Shown: piece by piece, positions 24,587 through 32,653 of the stretch
Layout: every line of letters begins with the position of its first letter
Position numbering within the stretch: position 1 is the stretch's first letter
Source of the DNA: Rugamonas brunnea
Lineage (GTDB): Bacteria > Pseudomonadota > Gammaproteobacteria > Burkholderiales > Burkholderiaceae_D
Direction: 5' to 3'
Assembly (NCBI RefSeq): GCF_014042345.1
Contig: NZ_JACEZT010000011.1
Span: forward strand, 124,001 to 188,000
Length of the DNA stretch: 64,000 nucleotides
Made by a program: the position numbers and the translations under genes
The notes under the pieces: model-generated
Database searches by the model: none
Told to the model about the DNA's origin: nothing
Seen by the model: only the letters and a program-made list of their open reading frames with translations

Positions 24587-26283
24587 GATGCGTTTTGTCC
24601 GTTGGGAGAGGATGCCGGTGCGTTGGCGCCGGGCCGTGCCGCGCCAGCTTTGGGCGTGGCGGACGGCGCAAGTATTGCGGGGCCTACGGGTGCGGCGGGG
24701 GCAGCGGAGGTGGCAGGTGCCACCATAGCTGCGGGAGCTGCCGGGGCTACGGGTGCCACAGAAGCTGAGGCGGCCACCGGGGCTGCCGGAGCCAAAAGCA
24801 CCACAGATCCCGCCACCGCGCCATCCGGCTGCCAGCCGCCGCCAAGCGCCTTATACAGGCGTACCAGGTCGTCGCTCAGGCTGACGCTGGTGGCCGCCAC
24901 GCTGTCCTGCGCGGAATACAGTGTGCGCTGCGTTTCCAGCACGGTCTGGAAGTCCACCAGCCCGCTGGCGTAGCGCTGGCGCGCCAGCAGCGCCGCGTTG
25001 TTGGCCGCGCTTGCCGCGCTGCGCAAGTGCTCCAGCCTGCGCCGGTCGCCGGCCAACGCGCTCAAGGCGTCTTCCACATCCTGCAAGGCCGCCAGCACGG
25101 TGGCGCGGTAGGCCGCGTGGCTCTGGGCCAGTGCGCCCTGTTCCAACTTGAGCTGGGCCACGCTGGCGCCGCCATCGAAGGCGTTGCCCGACACGCTTCC
25201 GAGCAAGGCGCGCAGGATGGTCGAGCCGGTGCCGCCTATGCCCAGGCCGTGCAGGCCGATCGAGCCTTCCAGCCGGAACGAAGGGTAACGGGCCGCGTCG
25301 GCCTGTCCCACCCGAGCCATGGCGGCGCGCACTTGGAATTCGGCGGCGCGCACGTCGGGCCGCTGGCGCAAGGTGTCGGCCGGCAGGCTCAGTGCCAGAT
25401 CGGCTTCGCCCTCCGGGATAGGGGCCGACGCAGCCAGTATGGCATCCAGCGTGGCGGGCGCCTGGCCGCACAGTACGGCCAAACTATGTGTAAGCTGGGC
25501 CACGCTGATTTCCATCAACGGCAACTGGGCCTTGGCCAGTTCCGTGGACGACAGCGCCTGCTGCTGCTCCAGCGACGTGAGCAAACCAGCCTGCACGCGC
25601 CAGTCCGTGATCTGCATGGTCGCTTCCTGGCTGGCCACGTTGTCGCGCGCGATCGCCAGCCGGGCCTGGGCGCCGCGCAGGTCGATGTAGTTGCGCGCCA
25701 CTTCGGCCGCCACCGTCACCCGCACGTCCGCCAGGCTCACTTCGCTAGCCCGTACCGTGGCCTCACCGGCCGCGAGCGCGTAGCCATTGCGGCCAAATAC
25801 ATCCGGCTCCCAGCTGGCGTCAAAGCCGGCTGCGTAGTTATTGGCGGCGTTGGCGCCATCGGTCTTGCTGCGCTGGGCCGACGCCGACACCGACACCGTG
25901 GTGCCCAGTCCGGCCGCCGCGGTGTCGCGCGTGGCGCGCGCCTGCAGCAGCGTGGCGCGCGCCACCGCAACGGAGGTATTGGCGTCGAGCGCCTGGCCGA
26001 TCAGGCGGTCCAGCACGGGGTCATGAAAGTGCTGCCACCAGTCCACCAGCTTGACGCGGGCCGTCGTGGCATCCGACGCAGCCGCCATGCCCGGCATGCC
26101 GGCCGCGCCGGACCAGCCGGCGGGCGGCACGAAGGGGGCCGGCGCGGGCGGCGGCGGCACCTGCTTGAAGGCCGTGCAGCCGCTCAGCGTGAGCAGCGCC
26201 ACCCCGGTGCACAGGATGCCCGCCGCCAGCACCGCCCGCGGCGCCAGCGTTACGTCTCGCGTGCTCGAAACAGTGTTGGTCAT
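24583..26283 (-). CDS. Outer membrane efflux lipoprotein, NodT family, with Ala/Pro-rich tail
   Basis: 566 residues. A signal peptide ends in the lipobox LTLSGC (about residue 34), followed by a Pro-rich linker and two repeats of the TolC-type OEP domain (about 65-280 and 285-480). The family forms trimeric channels across the outer membrane. The last 70 residues are almost only Ala, Pro, Val and Ser with no predicted fold, an extension not usual in NodT proteins. The start is the ATG overlapping the upstream stop by ATGA. It serves as exit channel for the ABC unit encoded downstream. Confidence 0.9.
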   Translation of the reverse strand: MTNTVSSTRDVTLAPRAVLAAGILCTGVALLTLSGCTAFKQVPPPPAPAPFVPPAGWSGAAGMPGMAAASDATTARVKLVDWWQHFHDPVLDRLIGQALDANTSVAVARATLLQARATRDTAAAGLGTTVSVSASAQRSKTDGANAANNYAAGFDASWEPDVFGRNGYALAAGEATVRASEVSLADVRVTVAAEVARNYIDLRGAQARLAIARDNVASQEATMQITDWRVQAGLLTSLEQQQALSSTELAKAQLPLMEISVAQLTHSLAVLCGQAPATLDAILAASAPIPEGEADLALSLPADTLRQRPDVRAAEFQVRAAMARVGQADAARYPSFRLEGSIGLHGLGIGGTGSTILRALLGSVSGNAFDGGASVAQLKLEQGALAQSHAAYRATVLAALQDVEDALSALAGDRRRLEHLRSAASAANNAALLARQRYASGLVDFQTVLETQRTLYSAQDSVAATSVSLSDDLVRLYKALGGGWQPDGAVAGSVVLLAPAAPVAASASVAPVAPAAPAAMVAPATSAAPAAPVGPAILAPSATPKAGAARPGANAPASSPNGQNAS

Positions 26284-26882
26284 GAAGATTCCTCGTCTTG
26301 CAGGCGTTCCAGTTCCGCCCGCAATTTGGCCAGCTCCGCCCGGTAGCTGGCGGCATTGCCGAAGTCGACAAAACCATGATAATACTCGTGCGCGTGCAGC
26401 ACCCGGCGCGCATGCTTGATGGGGCACCAGTATTTTTCCGTGCGCCCTATCACTTCGCGGCAATAGCCTATCAGGCCGGTGGCATAAGCGCAGTAGCGGC
26501 AGTTGAAGCGTTCCAGCGCGTTCAGGTACGCCAGGTGCGAGCGGTCATACACGAAGTAGTCGCTGCGCCGCACTCGCGGAATGCGGTACAGGGGAAAGCA
26601 CACCAGCTGGTACAGGGAGACGAACAAGTCCAGCAACGCCAGCGGCACGAACACGGCGTAGATAAAAGGGGCCGACAGCACATGACGCCATTGGGCGTGC
26701 AGCACATAAGTCAGCAAGCCGGTCTTGAAGCGGCGCTGCTGCTCCACCACCTCGCGCGCGAACATCACGCGCCGCTTGGAGAAATCGGCCTGCAGTTCCT
26801 GGCGGCGGCGCTGCACCTCCAGCTCCAGTTCCTCCTCGATCTGCCGGATGCGTTCGAGCAGCTCCTGTATGCGCGGGTTCAT
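26280..26882 (-). CDS. Unrecognised Cys-containing, membrane-associated protein
   Basis: 200 residues and not a family I can name. The N-terminal 45 residues are a highly charged coiled coil (RIQELLERIRQIEEELELEV and on). A hydrophobic stretch follows (about 68-100, FIYAVFVPLALLDLFVSLYQ). Then comes a region with four Cys in FNCRYCAYATGLIGYC and KYWCPIKHARRV (about 125-158), and a second short coiled coil at the end. The Cys spacing could bind a metal or heme. It overlaps the alcohol dehydrogenase upstream and the efflux channel downstream by ATGA, so it is translated with both. Function unknown. Confidence 0.8.
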   Translation of the reverse strand: MNPRIQELLERIRQIEEELELEVQRRRQELQADFSKRRVMFAREVVEQQRRFKTGLLTYVLHAQWRHVLSAPFIYAVFVPLALLDLFVSLYQLVCFPLYRIPRVRRSDYFVYDRSHLAYLNALERFNCRYCAYATGLIGYCREVIGRTEKYWCPIKHARRVLHAHEYYHGFVDFGNAASYRAELAKLRAELERLQDEESS

Positions 26883-27892
26883 GGCACGAGGACGGCCGCG
26901 CCGTCGAAAGCGCCGCTGCGCAAGGCCGCCAGCGCCGCGTTGGCGTCGCGCAGGGGGTACACGGTGGTACTGGCGTTCAGTTGGTACTGCTGGGCCAGTG
27001 CGAAGAATTGTTCGCCGTCGGCCCGGGTCAGGTTGGCCACCGAACGGATGGTGCGCTCGCCCCACAGCAGGCTGTAGGGGAATGATGGGATGTCGCTCAT
27101 GTGGATGCCGGCGCAGACCACGGTGCCGCCCCGGCGCACGGCGCGCAGCGCCAGCGGCACCAGCGCGCCATCGGGCGCGAACAGCAGCGCCGCGTCCAGT
27201 TCCACCGGCGGCGGCTGGTCCGAGGAACCGGCCCACACGGCGCCCAGGCTGCGCGCGAAGCGCTGGCTGCGCTCATCGCCGGGCCGGGTGAAGGCATAGA
27301 CTTCCCAGCCCTGCTGGCTGGCCAGTTGCGCCAGCAGGTGGGCCGCGGCGCCAAAGCCGTACAGGCCGATGCGCTGGGCATCGCCGGCCAGCGCGTAGGC
27401 CCGGTAGCCGATCAGGCCCGCGCACAGCAGCGGGGCCACTGCCACGTCGTCGTAGCGGCTGGGCAGGCGGAAGATGTAGCGGGCGTCGGCCACCATGTAC
27501 TGGGCGTAGCCGCCATCGAGGTCGTATCCGGTGAAGCGGGCTTCGCCGCACAGGTTCTCCGTGTGGCGCGCGCAGTACGGGCAACTGCCGCAACTGGCAC
27601 CCAGCCAGGCCACGCCGACCCGTTCATCGGGCGCGTAGCCCTGCACCCCGGCGCCGCAGGCGACGACGCGGCCCACCACTTCATGGCCAGGGATCAGGGG
27701 ATGGCGATGGGGAGGCAGTTCACCATCGAGGATATGCAGGTCGGTGCGGCACACGCCGCACGCGCTGACCCGCAGCAAAACTTGCCACGGGCCGGGCTGG
27801 GGGATGGGCACCTCAGCCGCCCGCAGCGGCGCGCCGGGCTGGTCCAGCAGCATGGCCAGCATGGTCGCCGGCGCTGTCCCCAGCCCGTTCAT
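26879..27892 (-). CDS. Zinc-dependent alcohol dehydrogenase family protein
   Basis: 337 residues. Catalytic zinc ligands are Cys and His in SACGVCRTDLH and PLIPGHEVVG; the structural zinc site is the four-Cys lobe CGSCPYCARHTENLC (about 90-104). The nucleotide-binding fold shows GLYGFGAAAH, a variant of GxGxxG. The family oxidises alcohols or reduces aldehydes with NAD(P)H and could re-oxidise NADH at low oxygen. An ATG at 27892 is chosen, five bases after the USP stop; the longer reading starts with TTG within the USP gene. It is the second gene of the seven-gene chain led by a universal stress protein. Confidence 0.9.
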   Translation of the reverse strand: MNGLGTAPATMLAMLLDQPGAPLRAAEVPIPQPGPWQVLLRVSACGVCRTDLHILDGELPPHRHPLIPGHEVVGRVVACGAGVQGYAPDERVGVAWLGASCGSCPYCARHTENLCGEARFTGYDLDGGYAQYMVADARYIFRLPSRYDDVAVAPLLCAGLIGYRAYALAGDAQRIGLYGFGAAAHLLAQLASQQGWEVYAFTRPGDERSQRFARSLGAVWAGSSDQPPPVELDAALLFAPDGALVPLALRAVRRGGTVVCAGIHMSDIPSFPYSLLWGERTIRSVANLTRADGEQFFALAQQYQLNASTTVYPLRDANAALAALRSGAFDGAAVLVP

Positions 27893-27896
27893 GACA

Positions 27897-28334
27897 TCAA
27901 CGGAAGACAAGTACCGGCACCGTCGCGTGAGTGAGCACTTTTTGGGTTTCGCTGCCCAGCAGCAGTCCCTTCACGCCGCGCCGGCCGTGCGACGACATGC
28001 AGATCACGTCGCAGCCGTTGTCCGTGGCCGCCTTGCAGATCGCTTCATAAGGCTGTTCATCCGTGACCAGTTTGGTCTCGCAGGGCACGCCCAGCTCCTT
28101 GGCGGCGTTCTCGATCTCGGCCAGGAACACGCGCGCATGGGCCGCACTGTCGCGTGCATATTGCTCGCGGGTGTCGGCCAGCATTTCGGGCTGGTAGGTG
28201 AAGATCTGGTAATCGGCCATGACGTGGATGCCGGTGACCTTGGCGCCCGTCTCCTTGGCGAATGCCAGCGTCTTCTTGATCATGGCGGAGGCGATGGAGG
28301 AACCGTCGGTGGGTAACAGGATGTGCTTGAACAT
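27897..28334 (-). CDS. Universal stress protein (single domain)
   Basis: 145 residues, one Usp domain starting MFKHILLPTDGSS. It ends with the nucleotide-binding pattern SSHGRRGVKGLLLGSETQKV (G-x2-G-x9-GS type), so it probably binds ATP. It is very close to the Usp protein at 34906-35343, indicating recent paralogy. It heads the chain of alcohol dehydrogenase, Cys protein and efflux genes. The start is the ATG at 28334; the upstream extension is non-conserved. Homologues are typical oxygen-limitation and stationary-phase proteins. Confidence 0.93.
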   Translation of the reverse strand: MFKHILLPTDGSSIASAMIKKTLAFAKETGAKVTGIHVMADYQIFTYQPEMLADTREQYARDSAAHARVFLAEIENAAKELGVPCETKLVTDEQPYEAICKAATDNGCDVICMSSHGRRGVKGLLLGSETQKVLTHATVPVLVFR

Positions 28335-28477
28335 GATGTAGTCTCGGTTAGGGTAACTTCGGTATCTTCGGTAGCGCCAGTCACGGCGCCGCATGCACAA
28401 CTCGGTGAGAGCCGGGCCGCCCTACCCCGGCGACGCGCGTGGCGCGCTGCTGACAGGAGGCGGTCCCGGCAATGATG

Positions 28478-28927
28478 TCAGTTCACGACGATCTTCTTGG
28501 CGCTGCCGTTGGCGCGCTTGGGCAGCGTCAGTTCCAGCACGCCGTCCAGGTATTTGGCTTCCACCTTGCTGTCGTCGATGTCATGTTCGAGCGAGAAGCT
28601 GCGGTATTGCTGGCCATAGTAGCGCTCGCTGCGCACCACGGTTTCGCCTTTCTTCTCCTCGGTTTCGCGCTTGGTTTCAGCCGAGATCGACACGCGGTTG
28701 CCATCGACATCGACCTTGATGTCTTCCTTCTTCATGCCCGGCATTTCCGCCTTGACGTTGTAAGCCTGGTCCGTCTCGGTCACGTCGAGCTTGATCAGCG
28801 CTTCCTTCTGCAGGTCGCGCATCGCGTGCTTGAAACCGAAGTCGCGGAAGAAGTCTTCCACACTGCGCAGCGGTTCCATGCGGGCCAGGTCGCCGAACGG
28901 GTCGAAGTGTCGCAGTTGATTAGCCAT
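28478..28927 (-). CDS. Hsp20/alpha-crystallin small heat-shock protein
   Basis: 149 residues. A short N-terminal arm (FDPFGDLARMEPLRSVEDFF) precedes the alpha-crystallin domain (about 45-140), with the conserved AEMPGMKKEDIKVDVDGNRV and the final LDGVLELTLPKR (A-x-x-x-G-V-L type) motif. The family holds unfolding proteins without ATP in the cytoplasm. GGGAG precedes the ATG at 28927. It is followed by the usp gene after 143 bases. Hsp20 (acr/hspX) is a marker protein of the mycobacterial DosR regulon, and here too it lies in a low-oxygen-type island. Confidence 0.94.
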   Translation of the reverse strand: MANQLRHFDPFGDLARMEPLRSVEDFFRDFGFKHAMRDLQKEALIKLDVTETDQAYNVKAEMPGMKKEDIKVDVDGNRVSISAETKRETEEKKGETVVRSERYYGQQYRSFSLEHDIDDSKVEAKYLDGVLELTLPKRANGSAKKIVVN

Positions 28928-29036
28928 TTTCAACTCCCATGCAATGTATGCCGGTTCGAAATGCCGGGACGCGCCGGCAACCGCGTCCCTGTCACCCCAC
29001 TGTAATTGGGCCTGCTGGCCGTGTCAGCCGGGGCTT

Positions 29037-29050
29037 GTGATCGACATCAA
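29037..29050 (-). promoter_or_regulatory. FNR-like box upstream of hsp20
   Basis: On the minus strand TTGAT-GTCG-ATCAC, one mismatch in the last base of the consensus palindrome. It lies about 110 bases before the hsp20 start. A TACAGT hexamer at 28999-29004 lies about 42 bp away, not the class II spacing, so the arrangement is uncertain. Confidence 0.45.
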
Positions 29051-29082
29051 GAACTTAAACAATACGATAACACCGGCCCCTG

Positions 29083-29910
29083 TCAGGCGGCGCACAGGGT
29101 CATGCGGGCCTTGCCGCGCAGCGCTTGCTCGGCGCGGGCCGCTTTTTGCTCGGCCACTTCCAGCGCCGCGCCCGTGGACAGCGCTTCCAGCGCGGCGCGG
29201 TCGAGGATGGTCAGGTCGCGGTTGTCGATGTTGATCCAGCCCTGCTTGCGGAAGCGCGACAGCAGCCGGCTCACGCTCTCGATCGTCAGGCTCAGGTAGT
29301 CGCCCATATCCTCGCGCGACATGCGCAGCTGGAAGCTGGACGGGGAATAGCCGCGCGCCTGGTAGCGTGCCGACAAATTGAGCAGGAACACGGCGAAACG
29401 CTGTTCGGCGCGCATATTCCCCAGCAGCAGCATCACGTTCTGCTCGCGCGTGATCTCCTGGCTCATGATGCGGTGGAAGTGCTGCAGCAGCTGCGGCATC
29501 TCGCCAAACAGTTCCTGCAGGCGGGCGAACGGGATTTCGCACACTTCCGCGTCCTCCAGCGCCACGGCGCTGCAAGCGTGGCGGCCGGCGCCGATGGCGT
29601 CCATGCCCAGCAGGTCGCCGGCCATCTGGAAGCCGGTGATCTGCTGCTCGCCGCGCAGGTTGACCTGGGCCGTCTTGAAGTGGCCGAAGCGCACCGCGTA
29701 CAGGCTGTTGAACGGCTGGTCCATGCGGTACAGGTGCTCGTCGCGCGCGATGCGGCGGCGGCGGCCGATGATCTTGTCCAGGCGCGAAACGGCGTTGTCA
29801 TCCAGGCCCACGGGCAGGCACAGCTTCTTGAAACTGCAGACGGCGCACTTGTTCTGGCTCGGGGCCGTTTGCGCGCTCGAAGGGGCGATCGAGAAGATGG
29901 TGGATGTCAT
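29083..29910 (-). CDS. FNR-type oxygen-sensing transcriptional regulator (paralogue 1)
   Basis: 275 residues. The N-terminus has CAVCSFKKLC (C-x2-C-x5-C) and a fourth Cys in AEVCEIPF, the four ligands of the [4Fe-4S] cluster by which FNR senses oxygen. The cNMP-fold sensor domain spans about 35-150, the dimer helix about 155-180, and the HTH recognition helix reads LTIESVSRLLSRF, with the FNR ExxSR pattern that recognises TTGAT. GGGAG lies before the ATG at 29910. It has an unusual Ala/Lys-rich C-terminal extension of about 30 residues. It is a plausible activator of the many TTGAT-N4-ATCAA sites in this window. Confidence 0.93.
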   Translation of the reverse strand: MTSTIFSIAPSSAQTAPSQNKCAVCSFKKLCLPVGLDDNAVSRLDKIIGRRRRIARDEHLYRMDQPFNSLYAVRFGHFKTAQVNLRGEQQITGFQMAGDLLGMDAIGAGRHACSAVALEDAEVCEIPFARLQELFGEMPQLLQHFHRIMSQEITREQNVMLLLGNMRAEQRFAVFLLNLSARYQARGYSPSSFQLRMSREDMGDYLSLTIESVSRLLSRFRKQGWINIDNRDLTILDRAALEALSTGAALEVAEQKAARAEQALRGKARMTLCAA

Positions 29911-30026
29911 GGCTAAGCTCCCTGTTCGTATGTCGCCCGTCCTTGGGCTCTGGACGGGTCGTGATTTATTCATACGACAAGTATCACCGACAGGGGCATT
30001 TTCCGTTATCGGGCAAGGCCACCGTG

Positions 30027-30064
30027 TCGTGTAGGGGATTTGCGGATGAAATCGTGTAGGGGAT
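30027..30064 (-). repeat. 13-bp direct repeat upstream of fnr paralogue 1
   Basis: TCGTGTAGGGGAT occurs at 30027-30039 and again at 30052-30064 on the plus strand, 25 bp apart (about two and a half helix turns). It stands 117-155 bases before the fnr1 start. It could be the operator of the NarL-type regulator encoded next door. Confidence 0.55.
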
Positions 30065-30072
30065 CCGTGACA

Positions 30073-30092
30073 CCGGGCCGCCAGCGGCCCGG
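30073..30092 (-). terminator. GC-rich hairpin after the response regulator gene
   Basis: CCGGGCCG-CCAG-CGGCCCGG is a perfect 8-bp stem 17 bases past the response regulator stop. There is no U-run, so termination strength is uncertain. Confidence 0.5.
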
Positions 30093-30108
30093 GGTTTGAT
30101 GCACCGCG

Positions 30109-30750
30109 TCAGATAATGCCGTTTTCGAGCGCGTAGCGGGTCAGCTCGGCGTTGCTGGTGCAGCCCATCTTGTCGAGGATGCGGGTGCGGTAGGTGGTCA
30201 CCGTGTTGGGGCTCAGGTGCAGCATTTCGCCGATGCGCACCAGCGATTCGCCGGCCGCGATCAGCTTGAACACTTCCAGTTCGCGGTTCGACAGCGATTC
30301 GTGGTTGGCCATGCCACCCCCGCCGCCAATCAGCGTGGCCAGCTTTTCCAGCAACGCCGGACTCACGTGCTTGCCGCCGGCGGCCGCCTTGCGCACGGCT
30401 GTCACCAGCACCGTCGTCGGTGCGTCCTTGGTCAGATAGCCGGAGGCGCCAAGTTTCAGCGCGCGCACGGCGTAGATCTCCTCCGAATACGTGCTCAGCA
30501 TCAGCACGGCGAGGCGCGGCCGGTCGGCGCGCAACTGCTTGAGCAAGTCCAGCCCGTTCTTGCCGGGCATGGTGATGTCGCACAAGGCCACGTCGAATTC
30601 CTGCTGTTGCACTAATTGCAAGGCTTCCTGCGCGTTGCCGGCCTCACCCGTTACGACGATGTCGTCGGCCGTGCCCAGCATCAGGCGCACGCCGTTGCGG
30701 GCGATCGCGTGATCGTCCACCAGCAACACCCGGATTTGCTTACTGCTCAT
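30109..30750 (-). CDS. NarL/FixJ-type response regulator with LuxR HTH
   Basis: 213 residues. The receiver domain (VLLVDDHAIARNG with the acidic pair, phospho-acceptor Asp in DVALCDITMPGKNG at about 54, Lys in GYLTKDAP) is followed by a LuxR-type HTH at about 148-210 (LSNRELEVFKLIAAGESLVR, then LSPNTVTTYRTRILDKM). Its start overlaps the upstream kinase by 11 bases, and GGAGAG stands 8 bases before the ATG. It is the output regulator of the REC-PAS-kinase gene, and by position also of the PAS kinase and single receiver further upstream. DosR of mycobacteria is the same regulator class. Confidence 0.93.
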   Translation of the reverse strand: MSSKQIRVLLVDDHAIARNGVRLMLGTADDIVVTGEAGNAQEALQLVQQQEFDVALCDITMPGKNGLDLLKQLRADRPRLAVLMLSTYSEEIYAVRALKLGASGYLTKDAPTTVLVTAVRKAAAGGKHVSPALLEKLATLIGGGGGMANHESLSNRELEVFKLIAAGESLVRIGEMLHLSPNTVTTYRTRILDKMGCTSNAELTRYALENGII

Positions 30751-32224
30751 TATTGCCACTCTCCAACGGCAGGCGCAGCAGCAGGCTCGTGCCCTGCCCC
30801 GGCGTGCCGGTAATTTTCAACTCGCCGGCGAAATGCCGGCTACGCTCATGCATGCCCAGGATGCCCCAGGACTCGCGGTTCAGCAGGCGCTCGGTGTCGA
30901 TACCCTTGCCGTCGTCGATAATGCTGAGCTGGAGGATATTATCGCGCAAGTCGACGTCCAGTTGCACCGTGCTCGCTTCGGCGTGGCGCACCACGTTGGT
31001 CAGCGCTTCCTGCACGATGCGGAACAGCATGGTGCTGCGCTCAGGCCCCAGTTCCAGCGCGGCGGCGGCCGGCGTCACATGGCTGATGCAGTGCAGGCCC
31101 GAGCGTTGCTCGATCTGGCCCGCGTACCATTCGAGCGCGGCCCACACGCCCAGCTGGTCAAGCACGCTGGGGCGCAAGTCCGTGATCACGCGGCGCACGG
31201 TCTGGATCGCGTCCTGGGCCAGCGCCGAGGCGTCGGCCAGCAGCGGTTCGGCCGGGCTGCCGGCCGCCGCCGCCCGTTCCATCGCAACCGAGATATAGGC
31301 CTTGATGCCGGTCAGCAGGCCACCCAGCTCGTCGTGGATTTCCTGGGCGATGCGCTTGCGCTCGTGCTCCTTGATGTTTTCCTGGTGCGCCGCCAGCCGC
31401 CGCAGCTCATCCTGCGACTGCTGCAGCGCCTGCTCGGCCAGCTTGTTCTGCGTGATGTCGACCAGGATGCCCTGCATGAACAGCGGTTCGCCGGCTTCGT
31501 CGCGCACCACCTCGGCCTGGTCGCGGAACCACAATTCGTCGCCGTTGCGTGCCATTAGCCGGTATTCGAGCCGCATGGCGGCGCCGGCCATGCGGCTCTC
31601 CTCGATGGCCGCCTGCACCCAGCCGCGCTCGGCAGGATGCATGCGCGACGCGTGCAGCTTGGGATCAGACAGCCACTCGGCCGCCGTGTAGCCCAGCATC
31701 TGGATCTGGGGACTGATGTAGAGCAGCGTCTGCGGCGCGTCCAGCGCCGCGATGTAGGTGATGGCCTGGATCTGCTCGACCAGGGTGCGGAACTTGGCCT
31801 CCACCTGGCGCTTGTCGACCAGCAGGCGCTGCTCGCGCAGCATGCGGTGGATGGCCGTGGGCAGCATGTCCAGGTAGCGCCCGTCCACATCCTTGACCAG
31901 GTAATCGCGCGCACCGCGGCGCATAGCTTCGGCCGCCACGGTGGCGCTGTCGGCGCCGGTCAGCATCATGACGGGGATGGCGGCGCCGCCGCCGTCCACG
32001 CTGAGGCGGGCCAGGAATTCGAGGCCCGTCACGTCCGGCAAGTGGTAATCGAGCAGGATGCAATCGGGCGCGGCGCCGCGCGCCTGCAGCAAGCCCTGCT
32101 GGCCGCTGTCGGCCTCGATCAGCTCGAAATTGCTGTCGGGGTCGGCCGCGAACGCGCGCCGGCACGCCATGCGGTCGACCACGTCATCCTCGACGATCAG
32201 CACCTTAACCCGTGGTTTGTTCAT
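30740..32224 (-). CDS. Hybrid receiver-PAS-histidine kinase (HisKA_3 type)
   Basis: 494 residues: an N-terminal receiver (VLIVEDDVVDRM, Asp in CILLDYHLPDVTG), a PAS/PAC region (about 140-255), a HisKA_3 dimerisation helix with the phosphorylated His in RKRIAQEIHDELGGLLTGI (about 290) and an HATPase domain (about 390-490). HisKA_3 kinases pair with NarL-type regulators, and the next gene encodes one, overlapping by 11 bases. An N-terminal receiver lets it be controlled by another kinase, perhaps the PAS kinase two genes upstream, giving a phosphorelay. What the PAS domain senses cannot be read from sequence. Confidence 0.92.
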   Translation of the reverse strand: MNKPRVKVLIVEDDVVDRMACRRAFAADPDSNFELIEADSGQQGLLQARGAAPDCILLDYHLPDVTGLEFLARLSVDGGGAAIPVMMLTGADSATVAAEAMRRGARDYLVKDVDGRYLDMLPTAIHRMLREQRLLVDKRQVEAKFRTLVEQIQAITYIAALDAPQTLLYISPQIQMLGYTAAEWLSDPKLHASRMHPAERGWVQAAIEESRMAGAAMRLEYRLMARNGDELWFRDQAEVVRDEAGEPLFMQGILVDITQNKLAEQALQQSQDELRRLAAHQENIKEHERKRIAQEIHDELGGLLTGIKAYISVAMERAAAAGSPAEPLLADASALAQDAIQTVRRVITDLRPSVLDQLGVWAALEWYAGQIEQRSGLHCISHVTPAAAALELGPERSTMLFRIVQEALTNVVRHAEASTVQLDVDLRDNILQLSIIDDGKGIDTERLLNRESWGILGMHERSRHFAGELKITGTPGQGTSLLLRLPLESGNNEQ

Positions 32225-32239
32225 GGCCGCCCCGCGCCG

Positions 32240-32653
32240 TCAAGGCATTTCACTGATGGTCCAGTACAGGTCGATCGAGCGCATCATTTCCACGAAACGG
32301 CGGTAGTCAACCGGCTTGGCCATGTAGCCGGCCACGCCCAGGTCGAAGCTGTGCACCTTGTCCTGTTGCTCCTCGGAGGTGGTGAGCACGATCACGGGGA
32401 TGCGCTTGAGGTCGGCGTCGTGCTTGATCATCTGCAGGAATTCGATGCCATTCATGATGGGCATGTTCAAGTCCAGCAGGATGATGCAGGGGCGCTCGTT
32501 GCCCGGGTTGCGCAGGTAATCGAGCGCCGCCTCGCCATTCTCCATGCTGACCACGGGGTTGACGACGTGAATCTCCTTGAGCGCACGCAGGATCGTCATC
32601 ACGTCCACGTGGTCGTCTTCCACCAGCAAGATTGGCTTGTTGTTGATTTTCAT
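32240..32653 (-). CDS. Stand-alone response regulator receiver protein
   Basis: 137 residues, receiver only: acidic pair in ILLVEDDHVD, phospho-acceptor in CIILLDLNMPIMNG (about 61), Thr in IVLTTSEEQ and Lys in GYMAKPVDY. There is no output domain. It is of the Rcp1/CheY-like phytochrome-partner group. It sits between the two kinases, overlapping the upstream PAS kinase by ATGA and 15 bases before the hybrid kinase, so it may shuttle phosphate between them. Confidence 0.92.
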   Translation of the reverse strand: MKINNKPILLVEDDHVDVMTILRALKEIHVVNPVVSMENGEAALDYLRNPGNERPCIILLDLNMPIMNGIEFLQMIKHDADLKRIPVIVLTTSEEQQDKVHSFDLGVAGYMAKPVDYRRFVEMMRSIDLYWTISEMP

